Assembly: GCF_000316115.1 (NCBI RefSeq)
Contig: NZ_JH993797.1
Coordinates: 6,979,961 to 7,043,960 of the forward strand
Source: Leptolyngbya sp. PCC 7375
GTDB taxonomy: Bacteria; Cyanobacteriota; Cyanobacteriia; Phormidesmidales; Phormidesmidaceae
Direction of reading: 5' to 3'
Length of the DNA: 64,000 bases
The notes under the pieces were generated by a model. It searched no databases, was not told the origin of the DNA, and worked only from the letters and a program-made list of their open reading frames with translations. Of the stretch, positions 17,262 to 26,442 are shown piece by piece (within the stretch, counting starts at the first letter, position 1; each line of letters opens with the position of its first letter). The position numbers and the translations under genes are program-made.

Positions 17262-17654
17262 TTAGTCAATCTCTAAATCAGCCTTTCGAGATTTTATCGG
17301 TTGCGTTCCCAGAGATTTTGCCTTTTCTACTTGCTGCAACACTTTCATCACGGTCGATCTCACATATTGACTCATCGGCGGCAGTGGCACCTTATTCTGA
17401 TGTACGTGGTACTGCAAATAGGGACTCTGATGCAAAATTCCCGATACCACCTTTGGCGAATGTCCTGAGGTCAGTCCCTTCAGCGCCACTGCCTCATCCA
17501 GCTTAATCGCCGCCCAATCATTCTCAACAAACCGCTGATAGAGCACATCGTATTCGAGTTGTGGGTCCCCAATCACCCGCCGCGCCAGTTCTAAATACTG
17601 TTGCCGCGCGACCACCCCACGCTCACTGGCCGGTTCCTTTGGTGTTAATGCCAT
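17262..17654 (-). CDS. hypothetical plasmid protein, paralogue of the gene at 16827-17222
   Basis: A 130-residue protein directly abutting the 180-aa gene upstream (its ATG follows the stop codon with no gap), hence almost certainly co-transcribed with the partition genes. It shares the motif QRF-x3-[DE]WAAIKLD with its paralogue. There is no P-loop, signal peptide or transmembrane segment. The conserved aromatic and acidic residues hint at a protein-interaction helix bundle. Function unknown. A role as a partition accessory protein is inferred from position only. Confidence 0.65.
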   Translation of the reverse strand: MALTPKEPASERGVVARQQYLELARRVIGDPQLEYDVLYQRFVENDWAAIKLDEAVALKGLTSGHSPKVVSGILHQSPYLQYHVHQNKVPLPPMSQYVRSTVMKVLQQVEKAKSLGTQPIKSRKADLEID

Positions 17655-18197
17655 CTATCCCGCAAGCTCCGACTGATCGAGTATTTCGCCAAGGGCTAAT
17701 TCTCCCAGGGCCGCTGCCTCATCAAAATCCACTCCCTCGTTCTGGGGAATGGCTTCGCTCTCGTCGCTCGGCTCCTCTGCTGCAACTTGTTGGTTCCCAC
17801 CTTGGGAGGCCAATACCCCGGTCACAATAAACTGCTGTAACACTTCACCCATGGTCTGCTGGATGGCCTGCTTCAATTCAGGACTCACCTGAGCCGATTG
17901 GGGCGACTCGATGCCAAAGGTTTGACAAATCAAATCAATCTGACGACTAAGTGCCGCCACCGATTCTCTGGCCATTCCCTGCAGTTCGTCCTCACTAAGA
18001 TCCTGCATCGCCTGATAGGCAAAGGGCTGCCAAAAGGCCGACATCGCCTCCAGTCCTTTGTGCTTACCCAAGCGGGCGGGTATCTGCTCATTCTGAATCA
18101 GATACTCAAACACCACCCCGATGGGCTTATCAAGATCCGCATTATAGGAAAACAAAATCCGCTGGCGTTCTGTGTTCGCTTGTCGTTTCCGGGGCAT
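17655..18197 (-). CDS. putative ParR-like partner of ParM-type actin
   Basis: A 180-residue protein starting MPRKRQANTERQRILFSYN. The basic start and short strand-like segment resemble ribbon-helix-helix partition adaptors that bind the centromere and cap actin filaments. The C-terminal third is acidic and low in complexity (EEPSDESEAIPQNEGVDFDE). The gene lies 9 bp downstream of the actin-like gene with GGAG well placed before the ATG, as in parM-parR operons. No database match can be claimed from here. The ParR assignment rests on order, size and the basic N-terminus. Confidence 0.55.
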   Translation of the reverse strand: MPRKRQANTERQRILFSYNADLDKPIGVVFEYLIQNEQIPARLGKHKGLEAMSAFWQPFAYQAMQDLSEDELQGMARESVAALSRQIDLICQTFGIESPQSAQVSPELKQAIQQTMGEVLQQFIVTGVLASQGGNQQVAAEEPSDESEAIPQNEGVDFDEAAALGELALGEILDQSELAG

Positions 18198-18206
18198 TTG
18201 TGTCTC

Positions 18207-19334
18207 CTAGGCCGTTACCTTGCATAGCTTACCGATGAGGCCCTGAAATAGGCCGTAACTGTCCACCATTCGTAACGGGAGCGTTGAAATAATGGCTGAT
18301 TCGGTGAGCTGACTGGCAATGGCCGTGAGCTGAGACTGACTGCCATCGGCAAAGGTCACACGCTCTGTCAGATTCAAGCTGTCAAAGTAATCTTCCAGCC
18401 TGGATCTCAACACATGGGATGCCCCACCACTGACGGTGATATCTACTGTCGAATTACCCAGCTGCTTAAACACATGATCCTGCAGATGGACCTGCACCGC
18501 CTGCCAGTAGGTCTGTCGTACCGCTTCGGCTAGCTCACCAAAATCATAGAGACTGCCTCGCGACTGAGAGATTTGCTGGTTGTGTCCCGTCATCAGTACA
18601 TTCATTAAGGCTCCATAGTCAGCGGTTGTCACACCTAATGAATCAGCCGTCTTTTCAAACACAGGCCAAAATCCTGGACCATTGGAACTGGAGGATGCCA
18701 CCCTCAACGAGCCACCCTCAAAATACAAAGCCGATAAATTCCGGTGCCCCATCATCAGCACCATCATGCAGCGTTGAGCAATGGACTGGCCCAAGGATTC
18801 CAACTGCTGCTTATGTCTGAGGTACAGACCAAATCCTTCAGGGAAGAACTTCAACGATAGCTGTATCCGCTGGGGTGTATCTCGAAACTTAAAGCCGGAC
18901 TGACAGAGTGCCTTCAGTTGTTCGGCCACTTCATTGCGGGTGCGAATTTCGGTCAGGGGCAAAGCCAACCAGACGGTTGCATCGTAATTGCCAGGAAGTT
19001 CTTCGGCGGTTGCGATCGCACCCAGCGCAGCCGCAATCTTATAGGCCGCCATCTGCGATTTCTTTGCCATCAGACTATTGGTTTCCAGGAATGCCTTAGC
19101 TGCATCCCCCACCAGCACAATTTCATCATCCAGTTGTAACCAGGCACTATCTTGAGGCCGACCTGATGCATTCAAGCTAGGCACCGAAACTGCCGATAGT
19201 CCATCCGCCACTTCTGCCCCCATCCATAGGGGTACGGTTTGCCCTGGATGCACCCGATAGAAAAACTTTGAAGCCGACGAACCCAGGTCCGCCGCCAGAT
19301 AAATATGTGGATTTGCAACTGTAGTCAGAGTCAT
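18207..19334 (-). CDS. ParM/StbA-like actin-fold plasmid segregation ATPase
   Basis: The N-terminus IYLAADLGSSASKFFY carries the actin-fold phosphate-1 motif DxGxxxxK. A second motif near residue 300 (ITVSGGASHVLRS) fits the adenosine-binding loop GGA. Length about 375 aa matches plasmid actins (ParM, Alp). The start is placed at the ATG at 19334 because GGAG lies 8 nt before it; an in-frame TTG four codons upstream overlaps that ribosome-binding site. It is the first gene of the partition operon and is transcribed away from the relaxase. Function: polymerises to push plasmid copies apart. Confidence 0.8.
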   Translation of the reverse strand: MTLTTVANPHIYLAADLGSSASKFFYRVHPGQTVPLWMGAEVADGLSAVSVPSLNASGRPQDSAWLQLDDEIVLVGDAAKAFLETNSLMAKKSQMAAYKIAAALGAIATAEELPGNYDATVWLALPLTEIRTRNEVAEQLKALCQSGFKFRDTPQRIQLSLKFFPEGFGLYLRHKQQLESLGQSIAQRCMMVLMMGHRNLSALYFEGGSLRVASSSSNGPGFWPVFEKTADSLGVTTADYGALMNVLMTGHNQQISQSRGSLYDFGELAEAVRQTYWQAVQVHLQDHVFKQLGNSTVDITVSGGASHVLRSRLEDYFDSLNLTERVTFADGSQSQLTAIASQLTESAIISTLPLRMVDSYGLFQGLIGKLCKVTA

Positions 19335-19346
19335 GTGTATCTCCAA

Positions 19347-19630
19347 ATTCCTACAACGCCCATGCTAAGGGCATTAAACCAGTATGGATATAAATGGATA
19401 AATATTGAAATATAATTGACCAAAAAATAGACATATTGGTTAGTATTGGAATTAGTTTTCATGTTTTGTCTACCAGGTTACGCCCCGATCCGGGGCTTCA
19501 CGGGGAGGCCACACAGGACGCCAAAATTTTGGCAATTTTCCCCTATCCCCCATCTCCCAATCGTTTCAAGGTTTTTCACGTCATCTACTCGTTTTGCCCG
19601 ATTGTTGTGTCGTTTTAGACCAGACTTTCC
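19347..19630. promoter_or_regulatory. divergent intergenic region, candidate oriT and/or partition centromere
   Basis: This 284-bp region separates the partition operon and the relaxase. Visible features: an AT-rich segment with the word ATGGATA repeated twice (about 19384-19400), a hairpin GCCCCG-ATC-CGGGGC at 19482-19496, and the perfect 14-bp palindrome GCCAAAATTTTGGC at 19520-19533. Relaxase genes often lie next to oriT, and ParM operons next to their centromere, so either or both may be here. The nick site is not identifiable. Confidence 0.45.
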
Positions 19631-22600
19631 GTGCTTTCCACGAGTAATCTTTCCGCCCATCAGGCGGCCCATTACTACTCAAAAGAAGACTATTACAGCC
19701 AGGAAGAGGGGGTATCTCCATCTCGCTGGTTAGGAAATGGTGCGAAAAAATTAAATCTCTCTGGCGATGTGGATACGGAGACCTTTCAACAGTTGTTGCG
19801 AGGACAGACACCGGATGGTCAGAATTTGTTCAGTCGTAAAGTCAATAGCGATCAACGTCGAGCCTCTACAGACTTTACCTTTAGTGCGCCGAAGAGTGTC
19901 AGCATTGCGGCCCTGGTGCAGCAGGATGAGCGGGTGGTAAAAGCGCATCATCAGGCGGTGGCGAAAGCACTTTCTGTTTTAGAAGAACGCTATGCTCAGA
20001 CGAGAATTTCAACCGAGACAGGACGGCAGAGAATTAAGACTGGCAATCTCATCACGGCAGTGTTTACCCATGGCACCAGTCGAGAGGTTGAGCCTCAGCT
20101 CCATAGTCATTGTGTGGTGCTAAATGCTACCCAGTTAGCCGATGGTCGCTGGTTTAGTTTTAGTAATGAGCAGGCGATTGCCAATAAAAAACTGCTGGGT
20201 CAGCTGTATCAGAATGAATTGGCCCACTTGCTCAAGCAGCAGGGTTACGAGATTGAACCTAAAGCCCACGGTCAGTTTGAGCTAAAGGGCTATGATCCAG
20301 AATTGCTGAAAGCCTTTTCTACCCGACGAAAGCAGATTCTATCTTTACTGGAAGAATGGGAGTCTGAGGGTAAGAAGCCAACCGCTGCCAATGGCAAGGA
20401 AATCCAGTCGGAGATGCTGCTCCGGGAAGCTGCAAATTTGAAGACGCGGAAGAATAAACCAAAAGTAACCAGTGCTGAACGATTGCTAAAGGGGTGGAAG
20501 GCGTTTGTGCAGTTGAAGGGGTTTGAGTTGCCGGAATTGCCAGTGGAAGGAGTTGCGATCGCTCCAGCACCGACTCATCAGCCCACACCTACCCAGAACA
20601 CCCAAGCTGCCTCAAATCTAAAACCTGCCATCCGGCATTGTGGTGAGCGGGATGCGGTTTTTCGGCAGACGTACCTGGAGCGGTTTGTGTTTGAGCATCA
20701 TTTGGGGGAGCAGAATTGGGAGGAATTGGAGGGTGCGATCGCGACCAACCTCCAACTCATCAAAGTTGAAGAGCAAAAGTTCACCACGCAAGCTGCCATA
20801 AACCTGGAACTCAATACCATCCGACTTATGCAGCAGGGCAGGGGAAATGTGGAACCGTTGGCATTTCCGGAATCGTTGGTTAGCGATTCCACCCTTACCC
20901 AGGAACAGCAGCAAGCTATCCACCTCACTTGCACCACACCAGATCAATTCATGGTATGGCAAGGCTCTGCAGGTTCCGGTAAAACCTATGCTCTGAATGC
21001 TCTCAAGCAAATTGCCCAGGCCCAGGGCTATCAGGTGCGAGGGTTTGCCCCCAGTGCTGAAGCGGCCCATGGTTTGGGACAGGCATTAGATATTCAGACA
21101 GAAACCGTGGCAGCATTGCTGGCTTCTCAAAGTCGGAAAAACGCAAACGATATCTGGATTGTGGATGAAGCGGGACTACTCAGTATGAAAGATGCCCGTG
21201 CGCTGTTGGCCCGTGCCACTGCCGAACAAGCCCGAGTGATTTTGGTGGGTGATACGAAACAGCTCTCTGCAGTTGAAGCGGGAAACCCATTTAAAAGTTT
21301 GCAGGCAGGGGGGATTACTACCGCTTATCTAGATGAAACCCTACGGCAGCAGCGACAGGAACTGAAAACCGCAGTGCAGCTGATTGCCCAGGGAAAGATG
21401 ATTCAGGGCATCGATACCCTGGATGCAGCTGGATGTATTCGGGAGGTTGAAAATGCTGACCTCAGACACAAAAAACTGGCCCAGGATTATCTAGCATTAT
21501 CCCCCGAGGAACGGAGGCAAACGCTAATTCTGGCAGGGACTAATCAGGAGCGGTTGGCGTTGACTCAAACCTTACGGGTTGAGCTTCAGGCTGAAGGCAG
21601 TTTGGGGCAGGATGCGTTCACGGTTATGGGGTTGCGACAGAAGAATATCACCAAAGCCCAGGCCAGTTACGTGACGGTGTATCAGTCGGGAGATGTGCTG
21701 GTGCCAACGCAGAATTATAAGAAACAGGGATTGTTGAAGGGGCAGCAGTATACGGTGGTTTCGGTGGATCGAGAGAACCAGCGGCTAATAGTTGAGACAA
21801 CCAGTGGCCAGGTGATGGGTGTTGATCCAGGACGGTGTCCGTTGAAATCGGTTTATGTGGGCCAGGAGTTTCAGGTAGCTCCTGGCGATCAGCTGCGATG
21901 GACCAAAAATGATCGGGCTAATAAACGACGCAATGGCCAGCGATTTACGATTCAGCAAATTATCTCCGATGGCATCGCTCAGATCATGGATACCGAGGGG
22001 AATACGCAGCAAATCAATCTTAGCGGTCGGCAGTATGTGGACTATGCCTGGGTGAGTACGACCTATGGCAGCCAAGGTAAGACAGCGGATCGGGTAATGG
22101 CTTTAATGGATAGTACGACGACAAATCGGGAGTCTTTCTATGTGACGGTGTCTCGCGCAAAACATCACTTGGCACTGTATACGGCTGATAAGGTGGCACT
22201 ATCGCAGTGGGCTGATGTATCGAAAGCAAAAGAGAATACGAGTGATTATGTTCCGTTGGCCCAAGCAGTAGAAAAAGAGGTGGTTAGTGCGCTCGGGGGA
22301 GATAGCAACGCATCCCCGACGGTTAGACAGCCTGTAACTACAACAATTAGTAATCCACCAGTGCCAAAGTCATTTGCTGTTCCTGATGAGGTTACTCACA
22401 AAGAGACTGAGTCGTTTAAGGCTCAAGTACCTCCACCTGAGTCAAACACTCAGCCATCGATAAAACAGAAGTCTTTGGCCCTTTGGCAACAATATAGTCA
22501 GGGGCTTACGCTCAGGGATCCTGTAAACCTAGATCTTCAGGTTGCAAGGAGAGCTTTGAAAGATGGACAGACCCAGAAGGATATTGCACTACTGCTTTCG

Positions 22601-22750
22601 GCTGGTAGTCCTATGGTGCGACGAATTATTCAAGATCAGGGTAAGCAGCAGGCAATGGTCTATGTAAATCAGACGGTACGTAAGGTGCTTAGCCGCCAGC
22701 AAAAACGAAACATCACTCGCTCTCGACAGTATGACCAGGAACTATCGTGA
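19631..22750 (+). CDS. MobF-family conjugative relaxase-helicase (TrwC/TraI-like)
   Basis: The N-terminal relaxase has paired tyrosines early (AAHYYSKEDYY, residues 14-22), TFSAPKSVS and the metal-binding histidines in QLHSHCVVLN near residue 155. A superfamily 1 helicase follows: Walker A WQGSAGSGKTYAL near 444, Walker B IWIVDEAGLLS, VGDTKQLSAVEAG and, near the end, YGSQGKTADRV and VTVSRAKHHL. The start is GTG at 19631, which gives the usual MLSxxNLS family beginning. Length 1039 aa is typical. It nicks oriT, stays covalently bound to the strand and unwinds it for transfer. It is transcribed away from the partition operon. No type IV secretion genes are in the window. Confidence 0.92.
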   Translation: MLSTSNLSAHQAAHYYSKEDYYSQEEGVSPSRWLGNGAKKLNLSGDVDTETFQQLLRGQTPDGQNLFSRKVNSDQRRASTDFTFSAPKSVSIAALVQQDERVVKAHHQAVAKALSVLEERYAQTRISTETGRQRIKTGNLITAVFTHGTSREVEPQLHSHCVVLNATQLADGRWFSFSNEQAIANKKLLGQLYQNELAHLLKQQGYEIEPKAHGQFELKGYDPELLKAFSTRRKQILSLLEEWESEGKKPTAANGKEIQSEMLLREAANLKTRKNKPKVTSAERLLKGWKAFVQLKGFELPELPVEGVAIAPAPTHQPTPTQNTQAASNLKPAIRHCGERDAVFRQTYLERFVFEHHLGEQNWEELEGAIATNLQLIKVEEQKFTTQAAINLELNTIRLMQQGRGNVEPLAFPESLVSDSTLTQEQQQAIHLTCTTPDQFMVWQGSAGSGKTYALNALKQIAQAQGYQVRGFAPSAEAAHGLGQALDIQTETVAALLASQSRKNANDIWIVDEAGLLSMKDARALLARATAEQARVILVGDTKQLSAVEAGNPFKSLQAGGITTAYLDETLRQQRQELKTAVQLIAQGKMIQGIDTLDAAGCIREVENADLRHKKLAQDYLALSPEERRQTLILAGTNQERLALTQTLRVELQAEGSLGQDAFTVMGLRQKNITKAQASYVTVYQSGDVLVPTQNYKKQGLLKGQQYTVVSVDRENQRLIVETTSGQVMGVDPGRCPLKSVYVGQEFQVAPGDQLRWTKNDRANKRRNGQRFTIQQIISDGIAQIMDTEGNTQQINLSGRQYVDYAWVSTTYGSQGKTADRVMALMDSTTTNRESFYVTVSRAKHHLALYTADKVALSQWADVSKAKENTSDYVPLAQAVEKEVVSALGGDSNASPTVRQPVTTTISNPPVPKSFAVPDEVTHKETESFKAQVPPPESNTQPSIKQKSLALWQQYSQGLTLRDPVNLDLQVARRALKDGQTQKDIALLLSAGSPMVRRIIQDQGKQQAMVYVNQTVRKVLSRQQKRNITRSRQYDQELS

Positions 22751-22791
22751 CAAGGAAACCCGCAGCCTTTCAACTATGGTGAGTCCATAGC

Positions 22792-22812
22792 TCAGCTATA
22801 TGGCTGATTTTT
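22792..22812 (+). terminator. weak intrinsic terminator after relaxase gene
   Basis: TCAGC and GCTGA pair across a six-base loop and are followed by five Ts, about 40 bp after the relaxase stop codon. The stem is short, so efficiency is uncertain. Confidence 0.35.
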
Positions 22813-22955
22813 GAAGTAATGACGCTGTTTGCATCAAGTTCACTTGATTTTTGACCGGACTCAGGGCGCTCGTATCAGGATTTCTTAGCAAATGCTACTC
22901 ATGATGTTCTGATTTTGGAATGTATGGGGGCATCCTATGTGAAATCCACCAGAAA

Positions 22956-23015
22956 CCACGTCCAAGTTGAAACCTGTAGCTTTCCCCGCCGGAAAAACTC
23001 CAGTTCTGGACGTGG
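22956..23015 (+). promoter_or_regulatory. 9-bp inverted repeat upstream of defence cluster
   Basis: Perfect arms CCACGTCCA (22956-22964) and TGGACGTGG (23007-23015), 42 bp apart centre-side, end 11 bp before the first gene of the helicase-methylase cluster. This may be a pair of operator half-sites or a leader hairpin. No regulator gene lies next to it. Confidence 0.4.
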
Positions 23016-23026
23016 CCAAGGTTTAG

Positions 23027-23452
23027 ATGGTGATAGTGGCTATGCGAACGAACCTGCCTGCAAATCCTGATGGTCTGAATAAATCGCTTGCTGCGTTAAT
23101 TGAAACGAAAGTTCAACAGGCGGAAAAGCTAGACGTTGCGACACTGCTTCAGCGTGTCCAGGCCCATGTGACTGAGGCTCGGCAGGCGGCTCAGGGTAAT
23201 CCTATGGTTCATGTTGCTTTGGCGGAGGCGATTGAACAGAGCTATATCACTCTGCACAGTACCTGGGAAAGTTTGCCAGCCTATGTGCAGCCCTGGCTGA
23301 AAGGGGCCATGCTGTATTTTTCTGAGCCAGATGATGATGAGCCAGACTTTGAATCTCCCATTGGTTTTGAAGATGATGTAGAAATTCTCAATGCTTGTCT
23401 TAAGATGGCTAAGCTAGAGCAGTTTTGCTTGAATCCGGAGGATTATGACTAG
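23027..23452 (+). CDS. YkvA/DUF1232-like small protein
   Basis: Residues 80-135 (LPAYVQPWLKGAMLYF, DDDEPDFESPIGFEDDVEIL) match the DUF1232/YkvA pattern: a proline-rich turn, GAxxYF, an acidic PD element and a DD pair. The first 70 residues form a helical extension. Two starts are possible, ATG at 23027 or ATG at 23042; the second removes an unconserved start. The stop overlaps the GTG of the SNF2 helicase by one base (TAGTG), so the two are coupled. The usual function of DUF1232 is unknown. Position suggests an accessory subunit or inhibitor of the helicase. Confidence 0.6.
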   Translation: MVIVAMRTNLPANPDGLNKSLAALIETKVQQAEKLDVATLLQRVQAHVTEARQAAQGNPMVHVALAEAIEQSYITLHSTWESLPAYVQPWLKGAMLYFSEPDDDEPDFESPIGFEDDVEILNACLKMAKLEQFCLNPEDYD

Positions 23453-26442
23453 TGGGACTGACCATTGCTGCGGGAATGCGGGTACTTTGCCGAGATGCAG
23501 AGTGGTTAGTACAACGGGTTGAGGCCTCTAATGCTGCTGGCACCCAACATGCGGTTCATGTGGTGGGGGTTGATGATCTAGTCAGAGGACACCAGGCGAT
23601 CTTCCTGACTCAGCTTGATCAGATTGAGCCAGTTGACCCACGCCAGACGAAGTTGGTACCGGATACGTCTAACGGATTCCGTAGAGCCAAGCTATTTTTA
23701 GAGGCGCAATTGCGGCAGATGCCTGCAGCGGGTGAGGTGCCTGATTTGGATGGGCTGGGGGCGTTTGACCCGATGGCCTTTCAGGTGACTTCTGTAAAAC
23801 GGGCCTTGGAGCAGCTACGTCCGCGTTTGCTACTGGCGGATGCTGTGGGTTTGGGTAAAACCATTCAGGTGGGGATGATCCTGACTGAGCTAATGCGACG
23901 GGGACGGGCTGATCGCATTTTGGTGCTGACTAAGAAGTCGATGCTCACCCAGTTCCAGGCGGAGCTTTGGAATCGGTTTAATATTCCGCTGGTGCGTCTG
24001 GATTCCCAGGGGATTGCCAAGCTGCGGTTGAGGATTCCGACCAACAAGAATCCATTTGAGGTGTATCACCGCATTATTATTAGCATCGATACGCTAAAGG
24101 ATGCGGGGCGCTATCGCCATTTTTTAGAGGAAACCCGCTGGGATTTAGTGATTATTGATGAGGCCCATAATGTCGCTGGGGCAAGTGTGCCAGAGAATCA
24201 TCAGGCACACCGTTTGGCGCGGTTGCTGTCTCGCCGTACTGACAGTATGCTGCTGACGACGGCCACTCCCCATAATGGTAAACGGGCCACGTTTGGGCGA
24301 TTGATTTCGTTATTGGACCCATCGTCCATTCCCGATCCGCGTTACGAGGAATATGACGCGGATGATATCCGGGGCTTTTACCTGATGCGGTTTAAGGAGG
24401 ATGTGCGGGGGCAAATTGGTGGTCAGTTGACGGATCGGGTGGTGGTGCCGCTGAGTGAGACGACGATTCAGGCGACGCCTGCTGAGGAGAATTTTTATAG
24501 CTTGTTGGGTGAAATGCGACGGGCTGCGATCGCAACCCCCACTCAAGCCAAAGACACCGGCTGGAAAAACCAAAGGCTGCTGCAATATGGCTACTACAGT
24601 CAGTTTCTATCCAGCCCCGAATCCTGTGCCGGACGCATTGCCAGACGGCTAGAGCGTATTAAAAAAGAAGACCCGTCCAGTCCTGAAATTTCCTACCTGC
24701 GGGATCTAGAGCAGGCGATCAAGGGGTTATCTTTGGCCAAATCGTCTCGGTTTAAATTGCTGTGTGATCAGCTGAAGGATATTGGCTGGACGGGCAAGGA
24801 AAATAGCCCCAGGGTGCTGATTTTCACGGAATATGTGGCGACGCAGAAAGCACTGGCGGATGCGATCGCAAAAACCTTCAAGCTTAAACACAGTGAAAAG
24901 TTTGAGGACCAGGCCAAGCAAACCATTGCTTCCATTAGCGGCACCTGTCCCGATATTCACATCATGGCTGCCGTGGAGGCGTTTAGTACCAATGCGGCCC
25001 CAGTGCGAATGATGATTGCCACCGATGTAGCATCCGAAGGTATTAACCTGCACCACCAGTGTCACCACATCATTCACTACGACCTGCCCTGGTCCATCAT
25101 TACCCTGATTCAGCGCAATGGGCGCATCGACCGTATTGGCCAGACGCAGCAGCCGATTCTGAGATACCTGATGGTGCAGACGGCGAGCGGCTTGCTGAAA
25201 GGGGACCGGGCGATTTTTGAGCGGTTGATCGAAAAGGTGGAAGAAATCAATCGCAGTACTCGCTCTGGTGAGAGTCAGCTAAAGCTTTACGACCCAGACA
25301 AAGAGGCCCAGTACCTGGCGGAGAAGGGACTGCTAACGGGGGACCAGGCGGTACTGGATCAGCAGACGGCTGGCAGTTCAGAGGCAGACGTCCTGGAGAT
25401 GACTATCTCTGCCGGTAACTTGAAAGCCGATGATGATTTGATGGCATTGCTAGGGATCGGTACAGCCGATAATGGCGATGCCCCAAAGCCTACTAAACCA
25501 TCGCCTTCGGCTCCTACCTCTGGCCGCATTCGGTTTTATCAGGATATGGACTTTCTCAAGGCGGCCTATGATTTGCTGCGGGAGTCCCGGCGAGATTATC
25601 CAGAACTGGACGATTCTGGACCGATGGTGACGGTGACGGCTCCAGCGGATCTAAAGCGGCGTTTAGGGGGAGCCACTGAAAAGAGCGGAGTGATTTTTGG
25701 GGCGACGGCGATTCCGGCGGAGGCTTGGCCAGAGCATGATCAGTTTCGGCTGACGGCAAATGTGGGGCGGGTGAAGCTGGCCATTGAGGCTGCCCGTAAT
25801 ACCTCTGGCTACTGGGCTAAGGAAATGCTCTGTAGTGAGACCCATCCCATCATGCAATGGTTGGTGGAAAGATTGCTGATGGAGTTTGACCGGGGCGAGG
25901 CTCCTATTATTACGTCCAAGCATTTGCCGGAGAAAGAGCTGGCGTTTTGTTTTATGGGTCAAGTGCCGTCTAGAGCCGGGACGCCCCTGGTGGTAGATGC
26001 CCATGCGGTGCGCATCCGACCGGGGGGCAGCAGTGAGATTATGGCTTTGGAGCAAACCCTGGCTGATGCTGGGTTTGAGACATTGGCAAATGTGGATAGA
26101 CCGGCTCAGACCACGGCGGGGCAGCTGCTATTATCGGCGGCGGTGGATGCCAGTTTGAAGCATCTGTCGAAACTAGAAAAAGATCGGCAGAAGACCATGA
26201 TGCCATTGCTAAGACAAGAAGAGAGACGGCTAAAACAGTGGAAACGCAAACGGCGAGAGTTAATTGATGATCGTCTAGCTGGGATGGATGAGAAAAGCCG
26301 TACTGCCGAGCGGCTGGTGCAGGAGCGGAATGAAATGGAGAAATATATCCAGTCGCGTCAGACGGAATGGCGAGATATGCATTTGTTACCGGGGGAGTCT
26401 CCGTTGACTCAGCTGGTATTAGTGATTGAAGGAGTCTCGTAA
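23452..26442 (+). CDS. SNF2-family helicase, DISARM DrmD-like / RapA-like
   Basis: The 996-residue protein has SNF2/RapA motifs: I ADAVGLGKTIQVGMIL near residue 140, II VIIDEAHN near 230, III TTATPHNG, V ATDVASEGINL near 525 and VI QRNGRIDRIGQTQQP. The first 60 residues form a beta-rich head (GMRVLCRDAEWLVQRV) like that at the start of DrmD-type proteins. After the helicase core comes a long C-terminal region with a basic coiled coil (RKQWKR-like, RLVQERNEMEKYI) of unknown role. The GTG start is preceded by GGAGG. The stop overlaps the methyltransferase ATG (TAATG). In DISARM and type 3 BREX a SNF2 helicase likewise sits beside an adenine methylase, so a DNA translocation role in phage defence is likely. 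Confidence 0.8.
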   Translation: MGLTIAAGMRVLCRDAEWLVQRVEASNAAGTQHAVHVVGVDDLVRGHQAIFLTQLDQIEPVDPRQTKLVPDTSNGFRRAKLFLEAQLRQMPAAGEVPDLDGLGAFDPMAFQVTSVKRALEQLRPRLLLADAVGLGKTIQVGMILTELMRRGRADRILVLTKKSMLTQFQAELWNRFNIPLVRLDSQGIAKLRLRIPTNKNPFEVYHRIIISIDTLKDAGRYRHFLEETRWDLVIIDEAHNVAGASVPENHQAHRLARLLSRRTDSMLLTTATPHNGKRATFGRLISLLDPSSIPDPRYEEYDADDIRGFYLMRFKEDVRGQIGGQLTDRVVVPLSETTIQATPAEENFYSLLGEMRRAAIATPTQAKDTGWKNQRLLQYGYYSQFLSSPESCAGRIARRLERIKKEDPSSPEISYLRDLEQAIKGLSLAKSSRFKLLCDQLKDIGWTGKENSPRVLIFTEYVATQKALADAIAKTFKLKHSEKFEDQAKQTIASISGTCPDIHIMAAVEAFSTNAAPVRMMIATDVASEGINLHHQCHHIIHYDLPWSIITLIQRNGRIDRIGQTQQPILRYLMVQTASGLLKGDRAIFERLIEKVEEINRSTRSGESQLKLYDPDKEAQYLAEKGLLTGDQAVLDQQTAGSSEADVLEMTISAGNLKADDDLMALLGIGTADNGDAPKPTKPSPSAPTSGRIRFYQDMDFLKAAYDLLRESRRDYPELDDSGPMVTVTAPADLKRRLGGATEKSGVIFGATAIPAEAWPEHDQFRLTANVGRVKLAIEAARNTSGYWAKEMLCSETHPIMQWLVERLLMEFDRGEAPIITSKHLPEKELAFCFMGQVPSRAGTPLVVDAHAVRIRPGGSSEIMALEQTLADAGFETLANVDRPAQTTAGQLLLSAAVDASLKHLSKLEKDRQKTMMPLLRQEERRLKQWKRKRRELIDDRLAGMDEKSRTAERLVQERNEMEKYIQSRQTEWRDMHLLPGESPLTQLVLVIEGVS

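Noticed and set aside
23452..26442. Assigning the symbol drmD outright
   Set aside because: The N-terminal region and helicase motifs are similar in plan, but the rest differs and drmA, drmB and drmC are absent, so only likeness is claimed.
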